64,000 nucleotides of DNA, from assembly GCF_001468135.1 (NCBI RefSeq), contig NZ_LNYU01000054.1, positions 91,086 through 155,085 on the forward strand. The letters are read 5' to 3'. The notes below the pieces were generated by a model. That model did not search any database. It worked only from the letters and a program-made list of their open reading frames with translations, and was not told the origin of the DNA. Below are positions 35,204 to 45,108 of the stretch, one piece after another; the first letter of the stretch is position 1, and each line of letters opens with the position of its first letter. The position numbers and the translations under genes are program-made. This DNA comes from Legionella santicrucis (GTDB taxonomy: Bacteria > Pseudomonadota > Gammaproteobacteria > Legionellales > Legionellaceae).

Positions 35204-37057
35204 TCAAAAAATAGATTCAATCTCGTATTCACCTTGGAAACGCTTGGAATTAGTCGACTCTTGCGCATTAAAGCGACTGTCTGAGGACTCATTAACAACA
35301 GGCACATGTTTAATGCTGGTATTAGAAACAGGAAGAGACGGTATGGCACGAGGTAGAAAACCTGAAGCCTTCGCGCTTCTTTTTTGATAATGAAGCTCCA
35401 ATTTTGTTATAGGATATTGACCTGGCAATCGCAGATAACAAGTAAGCGGATCAAGCCCCATAATTTCAGGATAAGTCACCAAGGGTCGTGTAATACGGTT
35501 TTTTCCTAAGGAAATCCCATCACGAATGGAGTTAGCTCCATAAGAATAATTTTCTCGGGTATCATCAATTTCCTCATCCCCAAGTTCCTTACTGACAAGT
35601 TGCGCCATTTCATGACTTGGACTTGCAAAAAAGGCTCGGGTATTCAGCAAGTCAAAAATTTCAGCCGCCCCACTACGCCCATATACCTTCTCCAATTGAC
35701 TAAAGCTCTGCATTCCCAGCAGAAAACAGCCGCCAAATTTCCTGACTTCAGCAATGGTTTCACCCAATAAGGGTAATTTGTGCAGGCTTGGTAATTCATC
35801 ACAAATAAACCAAATTCGCCTGTTCGCATCTTCTGGCAAGCTCAAAAGTGTCAGGGATGCCATGGCAATCCACATCGAAATCAATGGTTTTAAAGATTTA
35901 TGCTGTTCCCCATTGCTTGATATAAAAAGCCAGCCCTCCAAATCTTTATTTAACAGATAATCACGAATGGAAAAGGAAGGCTTACCAGATTCATCAAGCC
36001 CACTTAACGACTGCATTGATTTAAGGTAGGTTGTGATGACGGAGCGAATGGAGATGGCTGTTTTTTCTATTTTATTACTGACCAAAGTCGCTGCAGCCGT
36101 GCCGTTGAGATAAGGTTCCAACTCACTAAACTCGCCCGTTACCAGTAACCCTAACAGCTTGGATAGGGAACGTTCCTTATCCTCACGCATTTGACTTGCA
36201 AGACAGGCAAACACGGTGCGTGCTGCATTAACCCAAAATGGATCGTTTTCTCCATGCATGGGGATGAGGCTTTCTGCCATGTTTTCCAGTAATTCATCTT
36301 TTGGGGCTTCCAGCCATAAATCCCAATTAGCACAGCGTGCATCAAAAGGATTAAGTAAAACATCATGATCTTCCTGAAAATAAGCCTGAGTAAACGTGCA
36401 TCCCTTGTCATAGACAATGACTCGGTCGCCTCGTGCACGTAAACAATCCATCAATTTCATAATGAACTGACTTTTCCCCATCCCAACCGTGCCATGAACC
36501 AATAAATGCTGCACCTCTGCACCTTGCAACAGGGGAAATCCATCAAGATGTAAATCAGATGCTTTTCTTTGCTTTATGATCTGTTTTTTAAGTGTTTCTG
36601 ATGGGACTAAACTAGCCCCTCGTATAAATTGGTTTTGTGTTTGTACCTTTCCTCGATAAATGAAATATCGGCTCACCAAAAGTGCCACAATCAACGATAG
36701 GGGAAAACTCCATAGAGTTGACTGTAACAGGAGTGTCAGTAAACGATCGGAGGTAGCAGAAAAATAGTGATTGTGGAGAAGCTGTTCGACAGTTTGTGAT
36801 GCATACCCCCCTTTAACAGGGATAGAAAATACATGTGGCACCCCTGCCAGGTGATAAAAATGAGCCGCATGATAGGACACAGTCTGTCTTATCATTCCAT
36901 GTGGCGCAAAGATACAGGTCATTACAATGCTTAACCCTGCCCAAATGAATAAGTAAACATGAAAGAGCGCTTTGTTAATCTGAAACCACATCCGCAGATT
37001 ATGGAATGAGATCTGGCCGCCCCGTGTATAATGTTTGTAATTGGATTCATGGCGCAT
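35204..37057 (-). CDS. traD: TraD coupling protein (T4CP)
   Basis: 617 residues. Two N-terminal membrane helices (ALFHVYLFIWAGLSIVMTCIF and TLLLQSTLWSFPLSLIVALLV) anchor a hexameric ATPase domain with Walker A HGTVGMGKSQF, Walker B RRIWFICDELPSL and the TraG/TraD motif VRKFGGCFLLGMQSFSQL. It links the TraM/TraI relaxosome to the secretion channel and pumps DNA. GGAGGA precedes the ATG. The C-terminal tail is short compared with F TraD (717 residues), so the TraM-docking tail may differ. Confidence 0.92.
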   Translation of the reverse strand: MRHESNYKHYTRGGQISFHNLRMWFQINKALFHVYLFIWAGLSIVMTCIFAPHGMIRQTVSYHAAHFYHLAGVPHVFSIPVKGGYASQTVEQLLHNHYFSATSDRLLTLLLQSTLWSFPLSLIVALLVSRYFIYRGKVQTQNQFIRGASLVPSETLKKQIIKQRKASDLHLDGFPLLQGAEVQHLLVHGTVGMGKSQFIMKLMDCLRARGDRVIVYDKGCTFTQAYFQEDHDVLLNPFDARCANWDLWLEAPKDELLENMAESLIPMHGENDPFWVNAARTVFACLASQMREDKERSLSKLLGLLVTGEFSELEPYLNGTAAATLVSNKIEKTAISIRSVITTYLKSMQSLSGLDESGKPSFSIRDYLLNKDLEGWLFISSNGEQHKSLKPLISMWIAMASLTLLSLPEDANRRIWFICDELPSLHKLPLLGETIAEVRKFGGCFLLGMQSFSQLEKVYGRSGAAEIFDLLNTRAFFASPSHEMAQLVSKELGDEEIDDTRENYSYGANSIRDGISLGKNRITRPLVTYPEIMGLDPLTCYLRLPGQYPITKLELHYQKRSAKASGFLPRAIPSLPVSNTSIKHVPVVNESSDSRFNAQESTNSKRFQGEYEIESIF

Positions 37058-37146
37058 TATATCTTCCTCCAGCTTGTTTTGGGCAAAGCAGCGGCTTCCA
37101 CTGCTTGTATTTGTGGTTAAAAATTATTCTTTTTGATGTGTTTTGT

Positions 37147-37770
37147 TTATTTTAAGGGTATTGCCGCACTGGCATTTTTGTCCTTATCAAAATAATTCTT
37201 TATGAGAGTAAACAGCACGCTGATGCCTATCCTATTGAGCTCCATTTCAACAAGGATGCTCGTTAAAATCCCGCTGATGAAAAACGCGCCAAAGGATATG
37301 AAGAAGGCAGCACTGGGAAACAAGAACAGTGAAGGAATCAAAACAATCCCCGCAAATATTCGATAGGCTATAGTTCCAGCCCTTCTTATTTGTTTTACAA
37401 TCAATGAGCCTGTTCTTAGTTTGTGTTTCAATTGATAGTCAATCAAAATGTATTGATTTAATGTGCTGTAAATGAATAGAAAAACAAAAAGGCATAGTCC
37501 TAGAGCCATTAATGGCAGCCAGAAAAACATGTAGATGAGCTCGTGCGTTGAAATCTCCACCATCAATACGTTCCAATAAAAAGGGAGTGGAAGTAAAAAT
37601 CCTAGAAGTATTGTTCCATATAGTTTAAAAAAAACATGCAAAAACAAACGCCTGTTCGCCTGGTAATACTCCTTGGCCGGCATAATATCCACGTCCAATG
37701 TTTTTAATGTTTCTATATCCAAGGCGATGGCCTCTTTTAATTCTTGTGAATTCATTTCTTCATTATTCAT
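37147..37770 (-). CDS. Four-helix membrane protein at the traS position
   Basis: 207 residues with a hydrophilic N-terminus (NNEEMNSQELKEAIALDIETLK) and four helices (YGTILLGFLLPLPFYWNVLMV; LIYMFFWLPLMALGLCLFVFLFIY; IFAGIVLIPSLFLFPSAAFF; the next about 20). GGAG precedes the ATG at 37770. It lies between traG and traD, exactly where F encodes the inner-membrane entry-exclusion protein TraS. TraS proteins diverge strongly, so assignment rests on position and topology only. Confidence 0.55.
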   Translation of the reverse strand: MNNEEMNSQELKEAIALDIETLKTLDVDIMPAKEYYQANRRLFLHVFFKLYGTILLGFLLPLPFYWNVLMVEISTHELIYMFFWLPLMALGLCLFVFLFIYSTLNQYILIDYQLKHKLRTGSLIVKQIRRAGTIAYRIFAGIVLIPSLFLFPSAAFFISFGAFFISGILTSILVEMELNRIGISVLFTLIKNYFDKDKNASAAIPLK

Positions 37771-37817
37771 GGATAAGCTCCTTCTTTGGGGCTGATTTAT
37801 CATGATGATCAACCCAT

Positions 37818-40655
37818 TTAGTAAAATAGGCGAGGTATAACTGCGTTGACGTTACTTTGCCCCAGTTTTTTCCCCTCGCCTACATCGTTGTTCGTTGTTT
37901 CAACCGCTTGCTGGTATTGACTCTTTAAACGCCCTCCTCCACTGCTTGTTTTATTTACCGCCGCATCGACCTGATTATTAATTTTTTGCTGCATGCTTTC
38001 GGCTCTTGATGCATCCATGCCAACTCCCAGAGTCCTTCCAGAATCCTCCAATGCATTACTGTTTTTGTGGTAGTCCGCTCTCATTTGTGACTCTTTGGTA
38101 CTTAATGGATTTGCTGCATCCTGATAAAAGGAGTCAATCCGAGCATTTTTAGAAGCATTGCCGTATCGTGCGATTAAACCTTCTCGTTGTTCACTGATAA
38201 ACTCATTAGCTAGCATTTGTAATTGTTTTAATGAAGCCAGATCTGAAGGATTAGAATACAATTCATCTCGTGCCTTTTCTCCAATGCGGTGTGCCACAAA
38301 GCCAGGAAATGCCTGATTAAGATCGGTTGTAATCTGATCGGAGTTTGATTCCACATAACTCCTGGCCGTGCTAATGCGAGCGGCTTTAGACATCGAGGCA
38401 TCGTAGTTTTGACTTGCCGTTTGTGCTTCCCGCAAGTCAGTACCCATTTGATTCGAAAGGCTTGCCCCTTCCGAATGGCTGTTATCAAAATGATGGTTTT
38501 GTGCAAACTGGCTCACGTAATTAAGCGCCTGATTAAAGTCTTCTGCTTCCTTCGCTGACATGCTGCTGTCCGTACCCTCATGGTAACGATCACTACTCGT
38601 TGATGACCTATCGAACTTGGCATGACTATCAGCACCTCCTGTTGCTCCAAAAGCAAATCGCCCAATACTTCCCAGCATACTTTTTTCACTTGCGACTCCG
38701 ACGTGGGCATTTAATCCAGCTGAGGTCATATGAGCCAGCGCATCCTCTTGGCTTATCCCTTCGCGCTTAGCTACATCCGAGGCAATATGCGTCATGGTCG
38801 ATAAGGCCTGGCTGTATTGACCGGATTCGCTTTCAGATACTCCATCGCCTAAACGCATATCATGTCCCTGCATTTTCGATAATTGTACGGCACTGTGCGC
38901 AAAACTGGATAAGGACGTTTGATAATGCTGGCTTTCATTGGCTGCAGCCTGCCTGGATTCCTCAAAAGCCTGATTTAAAGAGCCACTTAAGGCCTTTGTA
39001 TCTGAAATGTGTACGGGTCCTCGTGACATCCCAGGACTTACATCAAAAACAGCATCTCCATGGCCTGTGGTCGTCTTAAGCACTCCACTTCCCAATTGTT
39101 CCGTGTGCATCCCATGCATGTTCGTCCAATTGGTATCGTGCTTGTTAGCCGAAACATTATTGGCGCTGGTATTTTCATAGTTCATATTCCAACCGCTGTA
39201 ACTTGCCATTGAGATGTTACCTGCAGCTGCAGATTGTGCTTCACTGACTGACAAAGATTGTGCCATACCACCAAAATGCTGGGAGGAGGTACTTAAAATC
39301 TGTCCCAATCCTTTCGTGATGTACAGGGCAATAACAGGAACACTTGCCGCCAATGCGCCTGCCGTATAGGCGAAATTACTGTGCATGCTCGCTAATGAAT
39401 CGATATTAGAGAAGGTCACACCTCCGGTTTTTTGACCAAACAAAGTAATGGTAGTACTTGAGGCCATAGAAACAAACCAATGAAAAATAATAAACATCGG
39501 CGGCCATGACCAAAGGTAGATTTGAGATTGTACCCACAAGAAATAAGCGTTACTCAGGGTCGGGAAAAATGAAATTAAAACAACTAATGGAAAAATACAC
39601 AGCGTTAGCATCCACATCACGGTCATATAGTAAGGCAGGCGAAATCCTGCAAGCCAAAAGCTATTGGCTTCGGCAATGTGCATTTTTTGAGTGCTGTCCG
39701 TATTGGTGTAATTCATGAGTGCCGCATCAGCTCCTGAAAAAGCAAAAGCATCGGCAGCAGCATCTCGGGTCGCATTAATTAAGATATTCTGCGTAAGTGT
39801 TTCAGCCGCATCTTCGGTAATGTTCATGTAATATTTGTGAGCAGCTTGCAGCCGGTCACCAAAAGTCTTTTCGCCTGGTAAAGAACTGCTGTCCGTGTTG
39901 CGTGATCCTAAAGCACCTGTGGTTACCAGATGATTAAGACGCTCCAACTCTAATTTGGCTGCAACGGGCAATCGAGTTTTTAAATTGGCTGCTGCATCAG
40001 CACAACTTAAATTGTCTCCATTGTGCAGAATCACCCGATAAATAGGCGATGGGCTCTCAAAATAGGTTTTAGATAGATGAGCACTTTGGGTAAGCTCCTG
40101 AGGGCTTAATTGGTGACTTGCCAAAAGTTTTGCCGTAAACACGCATTGACGGATATAGGACGATAGGTCTTGTGCCAAATCAGGCGACATGGAGAGCCTT
40201 GTCTGGGTTGCCGCAAGCCAGGTTCTTGCACCAAAAATCATTCCGGTTTTGTTGTACTCCAGGCTATCTGGCATGTGAAATACATCACTAAAAGCAGTTG
40301 TTATTCCGTACCCCATGCCACTAATGACTGCTGCAGGTAATGCAACACCTAAAGGCACATGATCAACTGTTAAGGCCTCTCCTGCTCCTTCGGCTGTCTG
40401 CATGTCAATTATAGCCACAGGCACTTTAATGCCTAGCACGCAATACATGACTAAAAAGGTGGTCAGCACAAAGCGAGTTAATGATTCGAGCTTTTTCCCC
40501 ATCACGTACTGATAACCGACCATACCAACGGATAGAATCATGATAATGTCACACGCCGTACTAAAGGTAGATTCAGTAAGCAAAGCGGCCATACCATCAA
40601 GCAACTCTTTTAAATAAATCCCATTTTGTGGGGTGTAGATTAATAATGGGCTCAT
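37818..40655 (-). CDS. traG: TraG, pilus assembly and mating-pair stabilisation
   Basis: 945 residues. The N-terminal half is a membrane domain with several helices (TACDIIMILSVGMVGYQYVMG; FPLVVLISFFPTLSNAYFLWV; LWSWPPMFIIFHWFVSMASS; AYTAGALAASVPVIALYIT). The C-terminal half is a long periplasmic, Ser/Ala/Gln-rich helical region, as in F TraG where it acts in mating-pair stabilisation and recognises TraS of the recipient. GGAGGGGCACA precedes the ATG, which overlaps traH by 4 bases. Confidence 0.9.
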   Translation of the reverse strand: MSPLLIYTPQNGIYLKELLDGMAALLTESTFSTACDIIMILSVGMVGYQYVMGKKLESLTRFVLTTFLVMYCVLGIKVPVAIIDMQTAEGAGEALTVDHVPLGVALPAAVISGMGYGITTAFSDVFHMPDSLEYNKTGMIFGARTWLAATQTRLSMSPDLAQDLSSYIRQCVFTAKLLASHQLSPQELTQSAHLSKTYFESPSPIYRVILHNGDNLSCADAAANLKTRLPVAAKLELERLNHLVTTGALGSRNTDSSSLPGEKTFGDRLQAAHKYYMNITEDAAETLTQNILINATRDAAADAFAFSGADAALMNYTNTDSTQKMHIAEANSFWLAGFRLPYYMTVMWMLTLCIFPLVVLISFFPTLSNAYFLWVQSQIYLWSWPPMFIIFHWFVSMASSTTITLFGQKTGGVTFSNIDSLASMHSNFAYTAGALAASVPVIALYITKGLGQILSTSSQHFGGMAQSLSVSEAQSAAAGNISMASYSGWNMNYENTSANNVSANKHDTNWTNMHGMHTEQLGSGVLKTTTGHGDAVFDVSPGMSRGPVHISDTKALSGSLNQAFEESRQAAANESQHYQTSLSSFAHSAVQLSKMQGHDMRLGDGVSESESGQYSQALSTMTHIASDVAKREGISQEDALAHMTSAGLNAHVGVASEKSMLGSIGRFAFGATGGADSHAKFDRSSTSSDRYHEGTDSSMSAKEAEDFNQALNYVSQFAQNHHFDNSHSEGASLSNQMGTDLREAQTASQNYDASMSKAARISTARSYVESNSDQITTDLNQAFPGFVAHRIGEKARDELYSNPSDLASLKQLQMLANEFISEQREGLIARYGNASKNARIDSFYQDAANPLSTKESQMRADYHKNSNALEDSGRTLGVGMDASRAESMQQKINNQVDAAVNKTSSGGGRLKSQYQQAVETTNNDVGEGKKLGQSNVNAVIPRLFY

Positions 40656-42034
40656 TGTGCCCCTCCGGTATATGATTTTCTTAAGATGGGATTAAGGGCA
40701 TTAAGCGCCTGCTTCACGTTGTTTTGAACCAATTGATTGGTGGTCAGTGCGGCATTAAAACGTGCTCGTGATTCGCTATTAAAATTATCTACAAATTGTT
40801 GGGCTACCTGCAGGTTTTTAAATAATTTCTCTTCATGATCACTACCTAAATCACGCCCTGCAAGGGATGCTCGAATCACTTCAAGTGAATTTGCAAGATA
40901 CTGGGCAAGCAAATCCGTTGCTACACTCTGAGCAAGTTCATAACTGCTTTGTATGCCGATATTCTGTTGTGCACTGGCTGAAATGAGCTGAAATACAGAC
41001 GGCTGGGTTAGTTCAATTAACCCTTTTTGTTGTGGCGTTAAGGCCGTCCCTGATTTGATATTCTCATAAACTCCCTGCAGGATGGCTTGTACCTGAGAAA
41101 CCAGAGCATCTTTGCTGCTGATCTCCTGGCTTCCTTTCACATTGATGGCAACACATTTTATGGGTTTGTTTGAATCAGTGCACTTATAGCTGGGTAATTT
41201 GCCTCCATAGAGCAAGGCTTTTACAAAATCCTGATTAGTCGCTAAAGAGGGATACGTTTGCATCCCTCCTTTGGCATCAAATACCAGTGTTCCTGAAATC
41301 GACATATAGACTTCTGAAATTTCTGTATCTGATTTGATGAATTCATTCAGTTGTAATGCATCCCAAACTACGTTGGTATTCAAAAGAGCCCTGTCTTTAT
41401 ATTCTGAATCGTTTTTTGCCTGTTCCAATCGCTTTTCAATCTCCCCTCCTGTCGAACATTTATGTCGGGCTTCTGCCCAATCGGTGTATACATTACGATT
41501 ACGCCCGATGTCCTCACACAAACGCTGATGTGCCGCTCTATTTTTGGGATAAAGCGCTGCAGTCAGGTTTTCTCCCATCTCACACGAATTAAAATTTGTC
41601 CCATTAATGTCATTTGCCAGCTTTTGCATGTATTGCATGGCATGAGCAATTTCAGGCAGCTCGGTCTCCAGTGCAAGGTTCATTGCATAGCCTGCCCCGT
41701 TACTTAAAATATTCTGCATGAAGGAAACAATCTGCTCTGATTTAATAAAGGAAAAACCACCTGCAAAAATATCAATTCCGCCACATCCTGAGCGAAACCC
41801 AGGTACATCAACGTGAGCTATCTGAATGGAACGCACCTGATTTCTGGCATAGACAGAGCCTAATGATGCAAATCCTGCTGCCTGTGATTCATAGGAATGG
41901 CTACCCGTGACATTCGCAGAATAACCAAGATTATTAAAAAAATGATTTAAATCGGCACTGGCTGATGCATGAACACCATTTCCTGTCACGCAAGTAAAAG
42001 ACGCAACAACGGTTAGCACAAGAGCTCTAATCAT
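40652..42034 (-). CDS. traH: TraH, pilus assembly protein
   Basis: About 460 residues, as in F TraH. Signal peptide (MIRALVLTVVASFTCVTGNG), then the characteristic ADLNHFFNNLGYSANVTGSHSYESQ opening with GFRSGCGGIDIFAGGFSFI, and a helical C-terminal half. TraH belongs to the periplasmic TraF-TraH-TrbB group for pilus extension. The start at 42034 is set by GAGGAG seven bases upstream; an ATG at 42049 precedes that site. It overlaps trbB by 8 bases and traG by 4. Confidence 0.92.
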   Translation of the reverse strand: MIRALVLTVVASFTCVTGNGVHASASADLNHFFNNLGYSANVTGSHSYESQAAGFASLGSVYARNQVRSIQIAHVDVPGFRSGCGGIDIFAGGFSFIKSEQIVSFMQNILSNGAGYAMNLALETELPEIAHAMQYMQKLANDINGTNFNSCEMGENLTAALYPKNRAAHQRLCEDIGRNRNVYTDWAEARHKCSTGGEIEKRLEQAKNDSEYKDRALLNTNVVWDALQLNEFIKSDTEISEVYMSISGTLVFDAKGGMQTYPSLATNQDFVKALLYGGKLPSYKCTDSNKPIKCVAINVKGSQEISSKDALVSQVQAILQGVYENIKSGTALTPQQKGLIELTQPSVFQLISASAQQNIGIQSSYELAQSVATDLLAQYLANSLEVIRASLAGRDLGSDHEEKLFKNLQVAQQFVDNFNSESRARFNAALTTNQLVQNNVKQALNALNPILRKSYTGGAQ

Positions 42035-42521
42035 TAAATTTCTCCTCAATGTGTTGCTTTAATTCATGTACTCTTTGTGCCAGCTGATAAGGAGTTGCTT
42101 CTCCAAACAAGACAGCGTAGGCCTCCAGGGTATGTCGATTGACTAAAAACAAGGCGGGAACCGTAGGCTTATACCCTCCTGATACATAGAATGTTTGAAA
42201 AAGCTCAGGTGTTAATGGTGTGGTATCGAGTCCATCCAGGGACTCTCCATCCAGGCTAAAAGCACGAACCTTAATATGGAATGTTTCTGAAAAATCCTTT
42301 AAAACAGGGGAGAATTTTTTACAATGTGGGCAGGTGCTTCGATAAATAAATGCAAAATAATAATTTTGGGATAAATCTTTAGCTTCAGCTGATTCCTTCT
42401 GTGCAAAAGCTTTAGGGGCTTGCTTTTTCAATAACAGTGCATTGAGTTCTTCAACTGCCACATTGGCGTGCAATGGATTAATTACAGAACAAAGCAGTAA
42501 AAAAATGATGCGGACAATCAT
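42027..42521 (-). CDS. trbB: TrbB, thioredoxin-like disulphide isomerase
   Basis: 164 residues. A signal peptide is followed by a thioredoxin fold with the active site C-P-H-C (IYRSTCPHCKKFSPVLKDF) and the cis-Pro segment (KPTVPALFLVNR). In F TrbB assists folding of disulphide-rich TraH, TraN and TraU. It lies between traF and traH with ATGA-type overlaps. Confidence 0.9.
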   Translation of the reverse strand: MIVRIIFLLLCSVINPLHANVAVEELNALLLKKQAPKAFAQKESAEAKDLSQNYYFAFIYRSTCPHCKKFSPVLKDFSETFHIKVRAFSLDGESLDGLDTTPLTPELFQTFYVSGGYKPTVPALFLVNRHTLEAYAVLFGEATPYQLAQRVHELKQHIEEKFND

Positions 42522-43300
42522 GCTTCAAACCCCTCATAGCTGTATCGTTTGTAATGAGTCGCCACATCCAGCAGGCGTTCTTTTAACTCGGTTGTGGAGA
42601 CGAAACCATAAGATAAAGGCGACATTTTTTGTGTTTTTAAATCAACAAGAAACAGTGCGGGCATGTAGCGTGACTGTAAATTCATTGTTTTTTGTATTTC
42701 ATGAAGAGGTATGTTTTTAGGATTAGGCAAACCTTCAATGGGTTGTCCATCTGTTGTGACCGAAATCATTGAAAAGTGGGTCTGATTGACGAATGGCACA
42801 AGATGAGTGATGAATTTTTGCGAAATGGAACTGTTCCCTTTGTAAAAAAGGATTAATCCATAACGTTTAGCCCCTTCTCGGACTACCCTCTCCATTAAAA
42901 GATTCATTGAATCATTGCGAATGGCCACAGCCGTATTGTCAGTTGGAAAATTTAAGGAATGATCCAGCTCAGGATGAGACAACAGCACCTGTTGCCAGTA
43001 CTGGACAAATTTCTGATTGTTTTTGGCATACACCTGCTGGGCTTTCATGTACTCATAGGTTGCATCAAATGATGGGGCAATTAATGCCGTTGCGAGCTTA
43101 TTCATGGTGGCTTTGCGGACTTCCATGAGCTCTTCATATGGAGTCAGCGCAGGCTTTGACACCTTTGGAATTTGAACAGGTTTCATCTGAGGTTCTTTGT
43201 TTTCTGTACTGTACCAATGAAACCCATGAGCAGGTGGACTTACTAAATCAGCCATGGCCGGCATGGAAAGTAACATTAAAATAATAGTAAATAATCTCAT
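42518..43300 (-). CDS. traF: TraF, thioredoxin-fold pilus assembly protein
   Basis: 260 residues with a signal peptide (MRLFTIILMLLSMPAMADL), the typical GFHWYSTENKEP opening and a thioredoxin-like C-terminal half in which the C-x-x-C is replaced (GLILFYKGNSSISQKF), as in F TraF. It should act with TraH and TrbB in pilus extension. ATGA overlap with traN. Confidence 0.92.
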   Translation of the reverse strand: MRLFTIILMLLSMPAMADLVSPPAHGFHWYSTENKEPQMKPVQIPKVSKPALTPYEELMEVRKATMNKLATALIAPSFDATYEYMKAQQVYAKNNQKFVQYWQQVLLSHPELDHSLNFPTDNTAVAIRNDSMNLLMERVVREGAKRYGLILFYKGNSSISQKFITHLVPFVNQTHFSMISVTTDGQPIEGLPNPKNIPLHEIQKTMNLQSRYMPALFLVDLKTQKMSPLSYGFVSTTELKERLLDVATHYKRYSYEGFEA

Positions 43301-45108
43301 TTTTGTTCTGCCTTTTTCTGGACTCGCCGTTTGATTTCATCCATTGCTTTTGAAGCGTCGGGGCTATTTAAAACGACATCGCCTACAATTCCTGCTTCTT
43401 TTGTTGGTTGTCCTTGGGGAAATGGATAGACAGGGTTTAAAAAATCGATGCGCCCCATGTCAAGGCTTTGTAATTCATTCACACTGAGCCCCGCGCAGCG
43501 TGTATGCTCCGCATCTCCTAAAGCATTGGGATTTAATTGTCTTAAACGTCCTTCGGCCTGGATAATGCGCGCCATTTTGCTGTCAAAGACACAATAGGTG
43601 CGTTTGTGCTCCAGACAGGTGCCAAAAATGGGATCTTTCTGACTGCAGAATTCGCCTACGTAATGAGCCAGATAATTGAGTTTGGCTTTGCCTAAAGCCT
43701 TATCTTCTTCACGACACAAATCGATATGGAGTTTGTCAGCCCAGCCTTCATTCGAACAACAATCAATAATGTCCCAAACCCAGATTTTGCACTGAACGGG
43801 ATGGCCTGAAAATAAGGTGGCCTGCGTTTTACCAAACTCAGCGCCAGCAGCTCCTGCAACGGCCATGGGTGCCATGGCCTCTCCAAAACCATCATTCTGA
43901 GTCGCAGCATGTTCCGTGCAGTCTCCATCGGCACAAAAGAGATCACGCACACAAGCCACAGGCTGTGGGCAGACTGTCTCATCGCAACGATATACCTGCT
44001 CATAGAGTGAACAGGCATTATTGTTCATTAATGTACAGCGCGAGCTTGCCTGTAAGCATCCTTTTTCACGTTGCGTTTTACATTCATCAGCTGCAGCGGA
44101 TGCGCATTGATATCGTGCATTAAGCTCCCAGCAATCGCGGGTGACGGGCAGGCCATTAATGACACGGGTTGGATTGGAATCAGTACACTGCTCTTGTGTT
44201 TTTTGACATAGGTTGTTTGTCTCAAGAGCAGCGCATTCATTATCCCAGTGCTCTTCTTCCACATAGGATTTAGAATGAGCATTAATCGTCAATGCCACTT
44301 GAATTGGGTAATAGCGACTGAACTTATCTGAAATATACAGGGTGATTACTCCTCCATTCTGGCAGGTTGGAAGTCCCACAACACGCACCCAATGAGCAGA
44401 ACCACCATTATTTAGAATGGAGTGTACTGTGGCTTTCATCTCCTCGCAGGGATGATTTAATTTAACAGGATTGGTTAAATGTCCTCCTGCGCTATTGGTC
44501 ATCGCACCCGTTATAAGATTAACCGCTATGAGTCCAGTCCATTTTTTATGAACCCATACCTCAAAGTCAGCTCTTTGACTCCATCGTTCTGTGTTCACGG
44601 TTACTTTGCGTTTTTTTAAACACTGTTGTTCTGGTAATTGCCTTGATGTATGACAGATTTCCTCATGCGACTTAATCTCACAAGCCTGTGGCTTTTCATC
44701 GCATTTAATCCGCTCATTAGATTGTCCATGGGTAATCGCATAACTTTCTTCTTCAATTAATTTGGCGTTTTTAATCGCTTCATTTTTAGTATTGATTTCA
44801 AACTGGCGCTGACCAAAATGCTCGGTCACAGTATGTCCACCGGCATCATTTTTTAAGGCATTCGCAGCCAAGGTACTTAAATCCGTTTTTTCAGTTTCAA
44901 CCCCCTGATAATGAAGCGATTGCGAGGGATTTTCCGTATAGTCTTTGAAGGTATTCTGGGGCTTAAATTCATTCATGGCGCTCAGTGGCTGATTCCCCAA
45001 AGATTTTGCGTATTCTTTTAATTTCTGAAAGTCCTGCGCTGTTGTATTGGCAGCTGAGAACGTGCCAAATCCAAAAATACAGACGATGGCCAACATGCAT
45101 CTAAACAT
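43297..45108 (-). CDS. traN: TraN, outer-membrane mating-pair stabilisation protein
   Basis: 603 residues, as F TraN. A signal peptide is followed by a long domain with many cysteines, for example CETSR-like CHTSRQLPEQQC, CQKTQEQC, CKTQREKGC, CRDLFCADGDC and HIDLCREEDKALGKAKL. It contacts receptors on the recipient cell. GGAG lies seven bases before the ATG, which overlaps trbC. Confidence 0.93.
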   Translation of the reverse strand: MFRCMLAIVCIFGFGTFSAANTTAQDFQKLKEYAKSLGNQPLSAMNEFKPQNTFKDYTENPSQSLHYQGVETEKTDLSTLAANALKNDAGGHTVTEHFGQRQFEINTKNEAIKNAKLIEEESYAITHGQSNERIKCDEKPQACEIKSHEEICHTSRQLPEQQCLKKRKVTVNTERWSQRADFEVWVHKKWTGLIAVNLITGAMTNSAGGHLTNPVKLNHPCEEMKATVHSILNNGGSAHWVRVVGLPTCQNGGVITLYISDKFSRYYPIQVALTINAHSKSYVEEEHWDNECAALETNNLCQKTQEQCTDSNPTRVINGLPVTRDCWELNARYQCASAAADECKTQREKGCLQASSRCTLMNNNACSLYEQVYRCDETVCPQPVACVRDLFCADGDCTEHAATQNDGFGEAMAPMAVAGAAGAEFGKTQATLFSGHPVQCKIWVWDIIDCCSNEGWADKLHIDLCREEDKALGKAKLNYLAHYVGEFCSQKDPIFGTCLEHKRTYCVFDSKMARIIQAEGRLRQLNPNALGDAEHTRCAGLSVNELQSLDMGRIDFLNPVYPFPQGQPTKEAGIVGDVVLNSPDASKAMDEIKRRVQKKAEQK

